In this document: positions 51,405-58,861 of the stretch, one piece after another | How the letters are laid out: every line of letters begins with the position of its first letter | How positions within the stretch are numbered: the first letter of the stretch is position 1 | NCBI GenBank assembly: GCA_963712165.1 | Contig: CAVQGY010000002.1 | Coordinates: 1,233,980 to 1,297,979 of the forward strand | DNA length: 64,000 nt | Origin: B10-G9 sp963712165 | GTDB taxonomy: Bacteria > Chloroflexota > Anaerolineae > Anaerolineales > UBA11858 | Reading direction: 5' to 3' | Notes under the pieces: generated by a model | What the model saw: only the letters and a program-made list of their open reading frames with translations | Database searches by the model: none | Told to the model about the DNA's origin: nothing | Program-made: the position numbers and the translations under genes

Positions 51405-52190
51405 TTATACCTCAGGTATCTCATGTCCATCTTCTATGAGGATCTCCCGGGCCAGCGCATCGTAAGCCGCAGCACCAACCGAGGAAGGTGAATAAAGGGA
51501 GATCGGGATCCCATAGGAAGGTGCTTCCGCAAGGCGGATGTTCCGGGGCACGATCGTGTCGAATACCCGTTCCTGAAAATGTTTCCTGACTTCATTAACA
51601 ACATCATTAGCCAGATTTGTCCGGGTGTCATACATGGTCAGGATCACACCCCGGATGACCAGATCCGGGGAAATAACTCGCTGGACGCGGTCTATAGTTG
51701 AGATAAGGTCCCCTAACCCTTCCATCGCCAGGTATTCGCACTGGACCGGGATAAGGATGCCATTTACTCCTGCAACCAGGCCATTCAGGGTTAACAAACC
51801 CAGGGAAGGGGGGCAATCGATCAGGATGTAATCAAAGTCATCAGCCAGTGGAAGAAGTTTCCTTTTTAACAAATGTTCCCGGCCAACTTCATTGACCAAT
51901 TCAACCTCTGCGCCCGCTAAATCCGGTGAAGCGGGCAAGATGGATAATTTCAGCTTCGGGTTGTGCAGGATGTATTCCCGGATATTCTTTTCACCAAGCA
52001 GTGCCTGGTAAGTACCTCCTGTCACTGTGAGCTTGTCGATCCCCAGTGATGATGTGGCATTGGATTGGGGGTCGATATCGACCAGGAGGACATTCTTTCC
52101 ATAATGCGCCAGGAAAGCACCCAAGTTTATGGTTGAAGTGGTTTTTCCTACACCCCCTTTTTGATTTGCCATGGTGTAGATCATACCCAT
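51405..52190 (-). CDS. parA: Chromosome-partitioning ATPase ParA (Soj)
   Basis: 261 aa. Deviant Walker A MANQKGGVGKTTSTINLGAFLA (shown in parts: KGGVGKTT), Walker A' VLLVDIDPQSNATSS and Walker B YILIDCPPSLG classify it as a ParA/MinD ATPase. With ParB it segregates the origin region. The start is separated by 1 nt from the pfkB stop (TAATATG), suggesting one transcript. Confidence 0.97.
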   Translation of the reverse strand: MGMIYTMANQKGGVGKTTSTINLGAFLAHYGKNVLLVDIDPQSNATSSLGIDKLTVTGGTYQALLGEKNIREYILHNPKLKLSILPASPDLAGAEVELVNEVGREHLLKRKLLPLADDFDYILIDCPPSLGLLTLNGLVAGVNGILIPVQCEYLAMEGLGDLISTIDRVQRVISPDLVIRGVILTMYDTRTNLANDVVNEVRKHFQERVFDTIVPRNIRLAEAPSYGIPISLYSPSSVGAAAYDALAREILIEDGHEIPEV

Positions 52191-52191
52191 A

Positions 52192-53043
52192 TTATTTTTG
52201 CGCCCTTATCGTTTCAGTGATTTCCCATTTCTCTGGTATGCCATCCGTTCCTGTTTGCCTGACTGATACGGCAGCCAGGGCATTGGCCAAGAAGGCTGAC
52301 CGCTTAATCGTTATTCCCCTGATCTTCCAGAAGATCATAAAAGCTGCTGCAAATACATCACCTGCGCCTGTAGGGTCGATTTCAATCATTGGCGGTGAGG
52401 GCACCTGGTGGGTTCTCTCACCTGAATATATTTCCACACCTCCGGACCCCAAGGTCAGGACCAGATTGGGAAATTGGCCTTGGATCTGTTCCAATCCGCT
52501 GCGGTCTCCCCCCAGGTCCTCCAGACTTAATAAACCCACTGCGTTCTGCCTGGCTTTAGGATCCATTTCAGGAAAGGGGGAAGGAAAGATCGTTCCCTCT
52601 CCATTCCAGTCCCGCATCCAACCCTGGAGTGAATAACCCAGGAACCCCTCCGGGAAAGCGACCGCGGCGGATAAAGGCACTTCCCCTGCTACAGGAGCAA
52701 GGTGGATGATCTTGGCCTTTTTCCAGCTTTCGGGGACCAGACCAGGATCAAGATCCTCAGCTCGATCCACGAGCCGCTGGATGCGGCCCGAAGCTGGATA
52801 TTCGTTTATAAAGGTTGTTGTTCCAGGACTTGGCTGGTCGATGATATCGATACCGTCCATGATGTCCAGGGTGAGGTGTGATGCACCAGATGTATAAACT
52901 GCAACATTCAATCCCATCCTGTGCGCAAGAACCCCGCTGTATACTGCTGTTCCGCCTAACTGGTATCCGCTTTCATTTAAGTCTTTTGTGATGTGGCCGA
53001 TGATCAAATAATCAGGTGGATTGTCTCCGGTTGGGCCGCTCAT
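52192..53043 (-). CDS. PfkB family carbohydrate/nucleoside kinase
   Basis: 283 aa. The signature DPTGAGDVFAAAF with catalytic Asp near residue 227 and an N-terminal YLIIGHITKDL followed by GGTAVYSG place it in the ribokinase/PfkB family. The substrate is not evident. It is short for a ribokinase and lacks the usual GG lid motif clearly, so nucleosides, sugars or a degradation product are all possible. It is directly upstream of parA, an unusual but tightly packed neighbour, which hints at read-through expression with parAB. Confidence 0.85.
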   Translation of the reverse strand: MSGPTGDNPPDYLIIGHITKDLNESGYQLGGTAVYSGVLAHRMGLNVAVYTSGASHLTLDIMDGIDIIDQPSPGTTTFINEYPASGRIQRLVDRAEDLDPGLVPESWKKAKIIHLAPVAGEVPLSAAVAFPEGFLGYSLQGWMRDWNGEGTIFPSPFPEMDPKARQNAVGLLSLEDLGGDRSGLEQIQGQFPNLVLTLGSGGVEIYSGERTHQVPSPPMIEIDPTGAGDVFAAAFMIFWKIRGITIKRSAFLANALAAVSVRQTGTDGIPEKWEITETIRAQK

Positions 53044-53083
53044 GGCTGAATTATACCTGATTGGTGGTTGGCGGATAATAAAA

Positions 53084-53112
53084 ACTGGCAGGGAAAAAAA
53101 GGCCCTGCCAGT
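53084..53112 (-). terminator. Terminator after jag (end of the rpmH operon)
   Basis: On the minus strand arms ACTGGCAGGG (53112-53103) and CCCTGCCAGT (53093-53084) followed by a short T-run. It separates the rpmH-jag block from pfkB. Confidence 0.85.
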
Positions 53113-53133
53113 TCTGGTTTCCTTTCAGGTGGA

Positions 53134-53841
53134 TCATTCGCTGGGAAAGATCACAACCTTGCGGTGGGGATCAGTTCCCGCACTTTCTGTATATACTCTC
53201 GTTTCATCTTGGAGCTCAATATGGGCAAAGCGCCGTTCGTTGGCAGGCATAGGTTCAAGGGCCTGTTCTCTACCCGTATCGGCGACCTGCTCGGCGACTC
53301 GGCGAGCCAGTTGGCGCACTTGTGCCTCACGCCGTTCCCGATAGCCCTCAACGTCGATGCTGAGGGGAACCCCATGTTCGAGTTCCTTACCGAGGATCAA
53401 TCGAGCGATATACTGCAGGGCATTTAAGGTCTTCGCCCGGCGCCCTATCAGAATGCTGAGGTCGTTTCCAGTGATATCAACCAGGATCGGATCAAGGGGC
53501 AGATTATCGCTTTTTTCTCCGTAGCGTGCCTCAACCTTGGCTTCGAGGTTCATCTTTTCTAGCAATTCAGAGATGATCTCTTCAGCAAGTCGAAGCGTTT
53601 CATCTTTGTCTTCCGGGTCGATAGTCTGGGAAGCATCTTCCGTCTCAGCTTCTTCTTCAGTCAGGATGGAAATCCGAATCCGGGCCTGGCGGGAGCCAAG
53701 ACCGAGGATTCCAGATCCACCTTCATCGAGAACAGTGATCTCAACAGCCTCTTTGGGAAGTCCCAGATCCGATAAACCTTTCTCAATAGCCTCATCAACG
53801 GTCTGGGCGATAATCTCCAGAGTAGCGCGATTGTTTTTCAT
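53134..53841 (-). CDS. jag: RNA-binding protein Jag/KhpB (Jag-N, KH, R3H)
   Basis: 235 aa. Jag-N (residues 1-50, TVDEAIEKGLSDLGLPKEAVEITVLDEG in parts), a linker rich in acidic residues, KH domain with GRRAKTLNALQYIARLI near 148 and R3H domain EPMPANERRFAHIEL near 205. KhpB-type proteins bind RNA and influence cell elongation and division in Firmicutes. Position behind yidC is the conserved block order. The start is an ATG with a moderately spaced AGAG site. Confidence 0.95.
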   Translation of the reverse strand: MKNNRATLEIIAQTVDEAIEKGLSDLGLPKEAVEITVLDEGGSGILGLGSRQARIRISILTEEEAETEDASQTIDPEDKDETLRLAEEIISELLEKMNLEAKVEARYGEKSDNLPLDPILVDITGNDLSILIGRRAKTLNALQYIARLILGKELEHGVPLSIDVEGYRERREAQVRQLARRVAEQVADTGREQALEPMPANERRFAHIELQDETRVYTESAGTDPHRKVVIFPSE

Positions 53842-53881
53842 AATTGACTCTCTCTAATCAGGTTGCTCTTCCCGACCACCA

Positions 53882-54640
53882 CTACCGAGTGAATTTTGGA
53901 AGCTTGGGAAGGATATTTTTAAAGTTTGCCTGTCCAGTGATCATATACTGGGCGATAGTTGCCAGGTTCGTGGCGATAAAATACAGTGCCAACCCGGAGG
54001 CAAATGTCAGCGCCAGGTATCCCATCAAAAAGGGCATGTACAAAGTCATAGCCTGGGTCATCTGGGCTCCCTGGCCGCCATCCGCAGGTCCTCCACCGGG
54101 AGGAGTGACCATTTTGGTCTGGATATATGAGGTGATGACTACCAGGATGGCCAGGAGTGGAATTCCTACGCCAAAAATGGTCAGACGTTCAGGTTCGCTA
54201 AGTTCCATCCACCAGAAATGGTTGTTGATCGGGATCAGGGTCCCATCGGTGATATGCTTGGACAGATTTACCAACTGGAGCGGTGTTACCGCCAGAGAGC
54301 GAATGATCGCCTGGTATAGGCCAATGATGATGGGGAATTGGATTAACAGCGGCAGGCAGGACCCAAAGGGACTGACACCCATCTCGCGATAAATCTCCAT
54401 TTGTTTCTGAGCTAGCGTTTCCTTGTCATCCTTGTATTTCTTCTGGATGTCCTGCCATTTTTTGGAGGTTTGGAGTTCCTGCATGGCTTTGCTGCTTTTC
54501 ATCTGTCGGGCGTTCAGCGGATAGGTTACCACGCGCACCAGCACAGTGAAAATGATAATTGCCCATCCAAAGTTCTGACCGATCAGGTCATAGATGAAGA
54601 GCAGAATATTGATCATAAAGGTGATAAAGGCATCCCACAT
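53882..54640 (-). CDS. yidC: Membrane protein insertase YidC/Oxa1
   Basis: 252 aa, the short YidC type without large periplasmic domain, as in monoderms. NFGWAIIIFTVLVRVVTYPLNARQMKSSKAM contains the conserved hydrophilic groove Arg; FGSCLPLLIQFPIIIGLYQAI and MTQAMTLYMPFLMGYLALTFASGLALYFIATN are the other Oxa1 core helices. YidC inserts membrane proteins on its own or with SecYEG. In this block it follows a beta-propeller lipoprotein rather than yidD directly. Confidence 0.96.
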   Translation of the reverse strand: MWDAFITFMINILLFIYDLIGQNFGWAIIIFTVLVRVVTYPLNARQMKSSKAMQELQTSKKWQDIQKKYKDDKETLAQKQMEIYREMGVSPFGSCLPLLIQFPIIIGLYQAIIRSLAVTPLQLVNLSKHITDGTLIPINNHFWWMELSEPERLTIFGVGIPLLAILVVITSYIQTKMVTPPGGGPADGGQGAQMTQAMTLYMPFLMGYLALTFASGLALYFIATNLATIAQYMITGQANFKNILPKLPKFTR

Positions 54641-54675
54641 AGTATTTTCCTATTCTCTAATCTGCTGACCGCTTA

Positions 54676-55770
54676 TTATTTTTCAGCTGGGGGGAATCCC
54701 CAGGATTGAACACCACTCTGATTGAGGGCGATCAAATAATACTCGAATTCGGAAGGTGCCAGGAAGAGTTTGTCTCCCCCGGATACCGGGCCGGCAAAAA
54801 GTTTGCCTTCAAAAGGCTGATTACGCTGCACAACGCCTTCCTGATCGATGACCACCAGGCTGCTGGCGTCTGTCGAGAAGTAGATCATCCCGTCCAGGAC
54901 TAGGGGAGCGTCATAGATACCTCCTCCCGGCTGGATCTGCCATAACACGTCACCAGTAGCCAGTTCCAGAGCATAGAAGGTGCCTGTAATATCGCTTACA
55001 TAGACCTGTTCACCATCTACAGTTGGGCTGGCCCAGGCCCAGTCACTGGTAGCAAAACGCCATTCAACCTGATGGCTGCTTTCATCCAGAGCAATAACCT
55101 CATTACTAAAAGTGCTGACGATGATCAAACCTGATTCTGAGATCGCCGGAGGGCTGACAATCGGACCACCCAGATTCTCTGATTTCCAGAGCAGATTCCC
55201 TGCTTCATCCAGGGCATAGAGATGCTGATCCATGGAGACCTGATATAAACACTCGCAGTTTTCAGACCAAATAGGGGAAGCCCATAATGGTTCATCGGTT
55301 TGGTATTCCCATTGCAAATTACCTTCATAGTCTAGGGCATAAAGAATATTATCGGAGGCTGGGGCAAAAATGCCCTCAGCTGTGATCAATGGGGAAGCGA
55401 TGAAACGGATGGGGTTTCTGTTATCTCCTGGGATAGTGAAACTCCAGATTTTCAATCCGTTCTCAGGATTCACACTGTGAACCTCGCTGTTATAGCTGGA
55501 AAGAATAATCTGCTCTCCGTCAGCAGTCAGGACCGGAGGTGCGTAGAAGTTAACCTCGGTATTGGCTTCTATTGGGTACCGCCATATCTGAGTCCCGTTT
55601 TTCAGCGCAACCGCATAAACTTGAGGTCCGGATGCTAAATAAACAGTGTCCTCATTCACGGTGATCCCTGACCAGCCAGAGGTAACAACCCTGCGGCCAG
55701 TGCAGGCTCCCAAACCGAGGGCGAGAACTACTAGAATTAGGATAAAAAAGAGTTTTTTCATTTTTGTCAT
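54676..55770 (-). CDS. PQQ-like beta-propeller lipoprotein (BamB-like)
   Basis: 364 aa. Signal peptide (FFILILVVLALGLGAC) with lipobox LGAC, then repeated outer-strand blades with YALD/GxLLWK patterns: YAVALKNGTQIWRYP, HSVNPENGLKIWSF, YALDYEGNLQWEYQ, YALDEAGNLLWKS, FYALELATGDVLWQI. The fold is the seven- to eight-bladed propeller of BamB and PQQ dehydrogenases; no catalytic Asp or calcium site is evident, so a binding or scaffold function is more likely. It sits between yidD and yidC, where the conserved block normally has no gene, 35 nt from yidC and 19 nt from yidD. Confidence 0.92.
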   Translation of the reverse strand: MTKMKKLFFILILVVLALGLGACTGRRVVTSGWSGITVNEDTVYLASGPQVYAVALKNGTQIWRYPIEANTEVNFYAPPVLTADGEQIILSSYNSEVHSVNPENGLKIWSFTIPGDNRNPIRFIASPLITAEGIFAPASDNILYALDYEGNLQWEYQTDEPLWASPIWSENCECLYQVSMDQHLYALDEAGNLLWKSENLGGPIVSPPAISESGLIIVSTFSNEVIALDESSHQVEWRFATSDWAWASPTVDGEQVYVSDITGTFYALELATGDVLWQIQPGGGIYDAPLVLDGMIYFSTDASSLVVIDQEGVVQRNQPFEGKLFAGPVSGGDKLFLAPSEFEYYLIALNQSGVQSWGFPPAEK

Positions 55771-55789
55771 AGGTTTCTCAACTCAGTGA

Positions 55790-56095
55790 TTATTTGACAG
55801 GATCGAATCCGCCTTTGGAAAATGGATTGCAGCGTAGAACACGCCAGGTTCCCATGAAGCCGCCCCGGATCACACCATATTTATAAATAGCCTGGTAAGA
55901 ATAGTGGGAGCAGCTTGGATAAAACCGGCAGGTATTACCCGGTATTAATTTTGAAAGTGTTTTCTGGTAGAGGAGGATTAACGCCAGAACAGGAAATCGA
56001 AAGACCGTCCACAAGGACAGCTTTAGATCCCGCAGAGGAGGATCCTGTGTGGGGTGTATATGTTCGGGATGTTCAATGCTGATCTGGTTATCCAT
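55790..56095 (-). CDS. yidD: Membrane protein insertion efficiency factor YidD
   Basis: 101 aa. The domain is complete: LYQKTLSKLIPGNTCRFYPSCSHYSYQAIYKYGVIRGGFMGTWRVLRCNPFSKGGFDPV, with the CRFxPSCSxY signature and the two terminal Cys. Unusually it carries an N-terminal extension of about 30 residues (PEHIHPTQDPPLRD) before the amphipathic helix. It promotes insertion with YidC at the inner face of the membrane. The start (56095) overlaps the rnpA stop as ATGGATAA; a TTG at 56113 is an alternative. Confidence 0.93.
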   Translation of the reverse strand: MDNQISIEHPEHIHPTQDPPLRDLKLSLWTVFRFPVLALILLYQKTLSKLIPGNTCRFYPSCSHYSYQAIYKYGVIRGGFMGTWRVLRCNPFSKGGFDPVK

Positions 56096-56438
56096 ACTCG
56101 TTGCTGGGACCAATTCCGGCTCTTTTTAGCAGTGATCTCAGGGCTAGGCAGGTTTCCTGGAATGTTGCATCCAGGAGTGGTTTGCGGGCGATCAAAATGC
56201 CCTGGCAGCCTGGCTGGATGTCACCGATGACTTCCTGCAAGGCAGCTCGCAGCAGCCTCTTGGCCCGATTTCTTTGCACTGCTTTGCCTACTGATCTGCC
56301 TGCTGTAACCGCAAATCGGGAAATTGGATCATTCCCAGCTTTAATTATCAGAACAAGAAGCGGGTGGGCATAGGACTCTCCTGATCGCCGCACCCGCATG
56401 ATTTCAGTTGTACTTCTTAGGCGATATCTCTGCTGCAC
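56088..56438 (-). CDS. rnpA: Ribonuclease P protein component
   Basis: 116 aa. FAVTAGRSVGKAVQRNRAKRLLRAAL (the RNR motif) is the RnpA signature near residues 42-67; an N-terminal RYRLRSTTEIMRVRRSG strand precedes it. It is the basic protein subunit that aids RNase P RNA in tRNA 5' processing. A GTG start at 56438 directly after rpmH is the best choice. Overlaps yidD at its 3' end. Confidence 0.96.
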   Translation of the reverse strand: MQQRYRLRSTTEIMRVRRSGESYAHPLLVLIIKAGNDPISRFAVTAGRSVGKAVQRNRAKRLLRAALQEVIGDIQPGCQGILIARKPLLDATFQETCLALRSLLKRAGIGPSNEYG

Positions 56439-56448
56439 AGGTAATACT

Positions 56449-56625
56449 TCAGCTCTTCCAGTTGACGTTCTTCACGTGGTTGTTCTTTGTATGAGCTAAC
56501 TGAAAGCGGCCTTTCAGGCGCCGCCGCTTAAGTACACTCTGGCCGCCGCTGGATTTCATACGAGCCCGGAACCCATGAACACGGGCCCGACGTCTGATTT
56601 TCGGTTGATATGTCCGTTTTGGCAT
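56449..56625 (-). CDS. rpmH: 50S ribosomal protein L34
   Basis: 58 aa, too short for most ORF callers' limits. Sequence begins MPKRTYQPKIRRRARVHGF and continues RARMKSSGGQSVLKRRRLKG, the complete L34 signature, and then has an unusual tail of about 17 residues (FQLAHTKNNHVKNVNW) beyond the normal end. L34 is a 23S rRNA-binding protein of the large subunit. It heads the rnpA-yidD-yidC-jag operon, the classic origin-proximal order, but dnaA is not on its other side. Confidence 0.97.
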   Translation of the reverse strand: MPKRTYQPKIRRRARVHGFRARMKSSGGQSVLKRRRLKGRFQLAHTKNNHVKNVNWKS

Positions 56626-56669
56626 CTCTGTGTGACTCCTTCCATTTCAATCTCAACTACCGACGAAAC

Positions 56670-56698
56670 ATTATACCGCCCTGATAGGTTTTGGTCAA
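56670..56698 (-). promoter_or_regulatory. Promoter of the rpmH-jag operon
   Basis: On the minus strand TTGACC (56698-56693), 17 nt, TATAAT (56675-56670), 45 nt ahead of the rpmH ATG. Confidence 0.88.
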
Positions 56699-56851
56699 AC
56701 GTCTTAAGGGTTTATCTGTGCCGGTTATTATCACCTCTGATGGGTCTGATTCCACTCTAAACTATAAGTCCACCCATTACCTCTGACAGGGGGATTATAA
56801 TGGATATTTGTAGGGAAATAGAAGGTCAATTTCATGTCGCTGAGGAGATGT

Positions 56852-57586
56852 ATGTATTCCAGGATCCTTGAGAGCCTAACAGATCATCCTGTTAGCCAGG
56901 TCAGGATTGGCCTGCATTGGACCGCTGTCGTTGTCGAAAAAGAGGCCGGACCTCAGTGTGGTTTGGCTTCAACATTGTCAGAGGATCATCATAGCAGTGA
57001 ACCGACATTTCCGGGACCAGGTAACTTGACTTCTTATTCAGCCATGGAGCTGGCAAGCTGGATTGAGTCGGATATTCCTCTCCGCCGCAGCATAGGTTGT
57101 GCTGCAATCAATGCTCTGCTGCCCAGACAGCCAGAGCGTTGGGTAGATCAGAACGCTGAGGAAGCAATCTTGAAGAGAGGGAGGGGGAAGAAGAATGTAT
57201 TGATCGGTCATTTTCCGTTTGCAGAGAAACTGAGAGCCGAATTAGATGACTTTAATATTCTTGAATTGCATCCTACGGGGGATGACCTCCCTGTCAGAGC
57301 TGCTCCAGAGCTTCTGCCTAAAGCAGATCTGGTTGCCATTACTGGTATGACCTTTATCAATCAAACCCTGCCGGATATTTTGGCGCTCATCAAAAAAGAA
57401 GCTTATGTCTTGCTGCTTGGACCCTCAACCCCTTTATCGCCATTATTGGCGGATTATGGAGTGGATCTGCTGGCAGGATCCTCCGTTGAGGATATCTCTG
57501 CTGTGCTGGCGGCAGTGGGGCAGGGGGCGAACTTCCGCCAGGTCCACCAGGCAGGTGTGCGTTTGATCACAATGCAAACAAGGTAG
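56852..57586 (+). CDS. DUF364 family protein (Rossmann-like, putative heavy-metal chelation)
   Basis: 244 aa. The N-terminal DUF4213-type part (RIGLHWTAVVVEKEAGPQCGLA, SAMELASWI) leads to a Rossmann-like DUF364 half with NVLIGHFPFAEKLR, ITGMTFINQTL and LLLGPSTPLSPLL. The family has been proposed to bind metals or chelates, mostly without biochemical proof. I use the ATG preceded by GAGGAG; a slightly earlier in-frame ATG (56834) is also possible. Divergent from rpmH, co-directional with trmO 14 nt downstream. Confidence 0.82.
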   Translation: MYSRILESLTDHPVSQVRIGLHWTAVVVEKEAGPQCGLASTLSEDHHSSEPTFPGPGNLTSYSAMELASWIESDIPLRRSIGCAAINALLPRQPERWVDQNAEEAILKRGRGKKNVLIGHFPFAEKLRAELDDFNILELHPTGDDLPVRAAPELLPKADLVAITGMTFINQTLPDILALIKKEAYVLLLGPSTPLSPLLADYGVDLLAGSSVEDISAVLAAVGQGANFRQVHQAGVRLITMQTR

Positions 57587-57600
57587 GTTTTGGAGCCAAC

Positions 57601-58089
57601 ATGTCAGATCAGCAAATACTCTTACACCCTATTGGAACGATCAGCAGCCCCTATCACGATCCAACAGGTATGCCCATACAACCCCGAGCTGCTCTCGGTG
57701 TGAAAGGCCAGGTCGTTCTGGACCCATCTTATACAGTAGGTTTAAAGGACTTGGAAGGTTTTTCCCATATCATTCTGATTTATTACTTTCACAGGTCAGG
57801 AGAAGGTGATCTGCTTGTAAAACCTTTTCTGGATGACCAGAAACACGGAGTTTTTGCCACTCGTGCACCCCGACGTCCAAATAGTATTGGTATCTCAGTG
57901 GTCAAACTGATCAGGATCCAAGAGAATATCTTGGAAGTCGAAAATGTAGATATTTTGGATGGCACACCGCTCCTGGATATCAAACCTTATATCCCGGATT
58001 TTGATCATGCAGAGAATGTCAGAATAGGCTGGCTGGAAAACCGGAGGGATAAAATCCCCGGGGGACAGTCAGACGACAGATTTTCCTAA
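57601..58089 (+). CDS. trmO: tRNA (N6-threonylcarbamoyladenosine37-N6)-methyltransferase TrmO (TsaA/YaeB)
   Basis: 162 aa, a single TsaA domain. IGTISSPYHDPTGMPIQPR, GFSHIILIYYFHRS and FATRAPRRPNSIGISVVKL are the conserved blocks; the last holds the substrate/SAM-binding RxPxRPN. TrmO methylates t6A37 in tRNA-Thr. The extra C-terminal domain of E. coli TrmO is missing, as in many minimal homologues, so activity may vary. Ends at a strong terminator. Confidence 0.9.
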   Translation: MSDQQILLHPIGTISSPYHDPTGMPIQPRAALGVKGQVVLDPSYTVGLKDLEGFSHIILIYYFHRSGEGDLLVKPFLDDQKHGVFATRAPRRPNSIGISVVKLIRIQENILEVENVDILDGTPLLDIKPYIPDFDHAENVRIGWLENRRDKIPGGQSDDRFS

Positions 58090-58095
58090 AGTGAA

Positions 58096-58125
58096 AAACG
58101 GCTTTCAATCTGGAAGCCGTTTCTT
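58096..58125 (+). terminator. Terminator after trmO
   Basis: Arms AAACGGCTT (58096-58104) and AAGCCGTTT (58114-58122) with a 9-nt loop, then CTT. It is between convergent genes; the T-run is short. Confidence 0.7.
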
Positions 58126-58154
58126 CAACTACACATACTCTCTTGATGAGTAAA

Positions 58155-58850
58155 TTACCGCCGTCTCCGCCCCCCGGAGACGATCGAGATCCAGTAGAGG
58201 AGCTGCATTACGGAAGTGAATAACGAGGCCACATAGGTCAGTGCTGCGGCATCGAGAACCTGGTTCACCCCCCGCTGCTCCTGGGAAGTGAGTAAGATCC
58301 CACTGTTCTGGAGAAGCACCTTGGCCCGAGAGGATGCGTTCAGCTCTACTGGCAGGGTTGCCAAAGCGAATATCGCCCCCCCAGAGAAGGCGAATACTCC
58401 CAGCCAGGCAATCCCGATCCAATTCAACACCAAGCCCACCATGATCAGGATCCAGCCAAGAGTAGAGCCGATATTCACGGCCGGGACCAGCATGGAACGA
58501 AGCTGGAGTGGGAAATAACCTTCCTGATCCTGCTGGGCGTGGCCCAGTTCATGAGCTGCGATAGCCACTGAGGCAACGGAATTTCCCTGATAAACGGCTG
58601 GAGATAAGTAGAGCTCTTTTTTGCGAGGATCATAATGATCTGTAAGCTGCCCGGGAACCTGCTGGACCCGAATATCTTTCATTGCAGTGTGGGATAAAAT
58701 CCGCCTGATTGCATCAAGTCCGGTTGCGCCGCTCGAAGTAGGTACCTTTCCCCACTTTCGATAGACTGAGTTGACATAGAGCTGGGCAGCCAGCATGGCC
58801 AGGATTGCTGGCACCATAAAGAGTAGGTATTGGGAGTTGAAATAGAACAT
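58155..58850 (-). CDS. Membrane zinc metallopeptidase (YugP-like, HExxH)
   Basis: 231 aa. An N-terminal membrane helix (YLLFMVPAILAMLAAQLYV), AAHELGHAQQDQE (HExxH metal site near 100), a third-ligand region near residue 170 (ELNASSRA), and several helices at the C-terminus. This family is widely conserved and poorly studied; it is thought to be involved in membrane protein quality control. The start is preceded by AAAGGTAT. It is 11 nt behind the S41 protease gene, forming a two-peptidase operon. Confidence 0.88.
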   Translation of the reverse strand: MFYFNSQYLLFMVPAILAMLAAQLYVNSVYRKWGKVPTSSGATGLDAIRRILSHTAMKDIRVQQVPGQLTDHYDPRKKELYLSPAVYQGNSVASVAIAAHELGHAQQDQEGYFPLQLRSMLVPAVNIGSTLGWILIMVGLVLNWIGIAWLGVFAFSGGAIFALATLPVELNASSRAKVLLQNSGILLTSQEQRGVNQVLDAAALTYVASLFTSVMQLLYWISIVSGGRRRR

Positions 58851-58861
58851 GTGTATACCTT

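Noticed and set aside
56470..56492. CACGTG-centred site near the end of rpmH as a parS
   Set aside because: Only the central CACGTG matches; the flanks do not follow TGTTTCACGTGAAACA.
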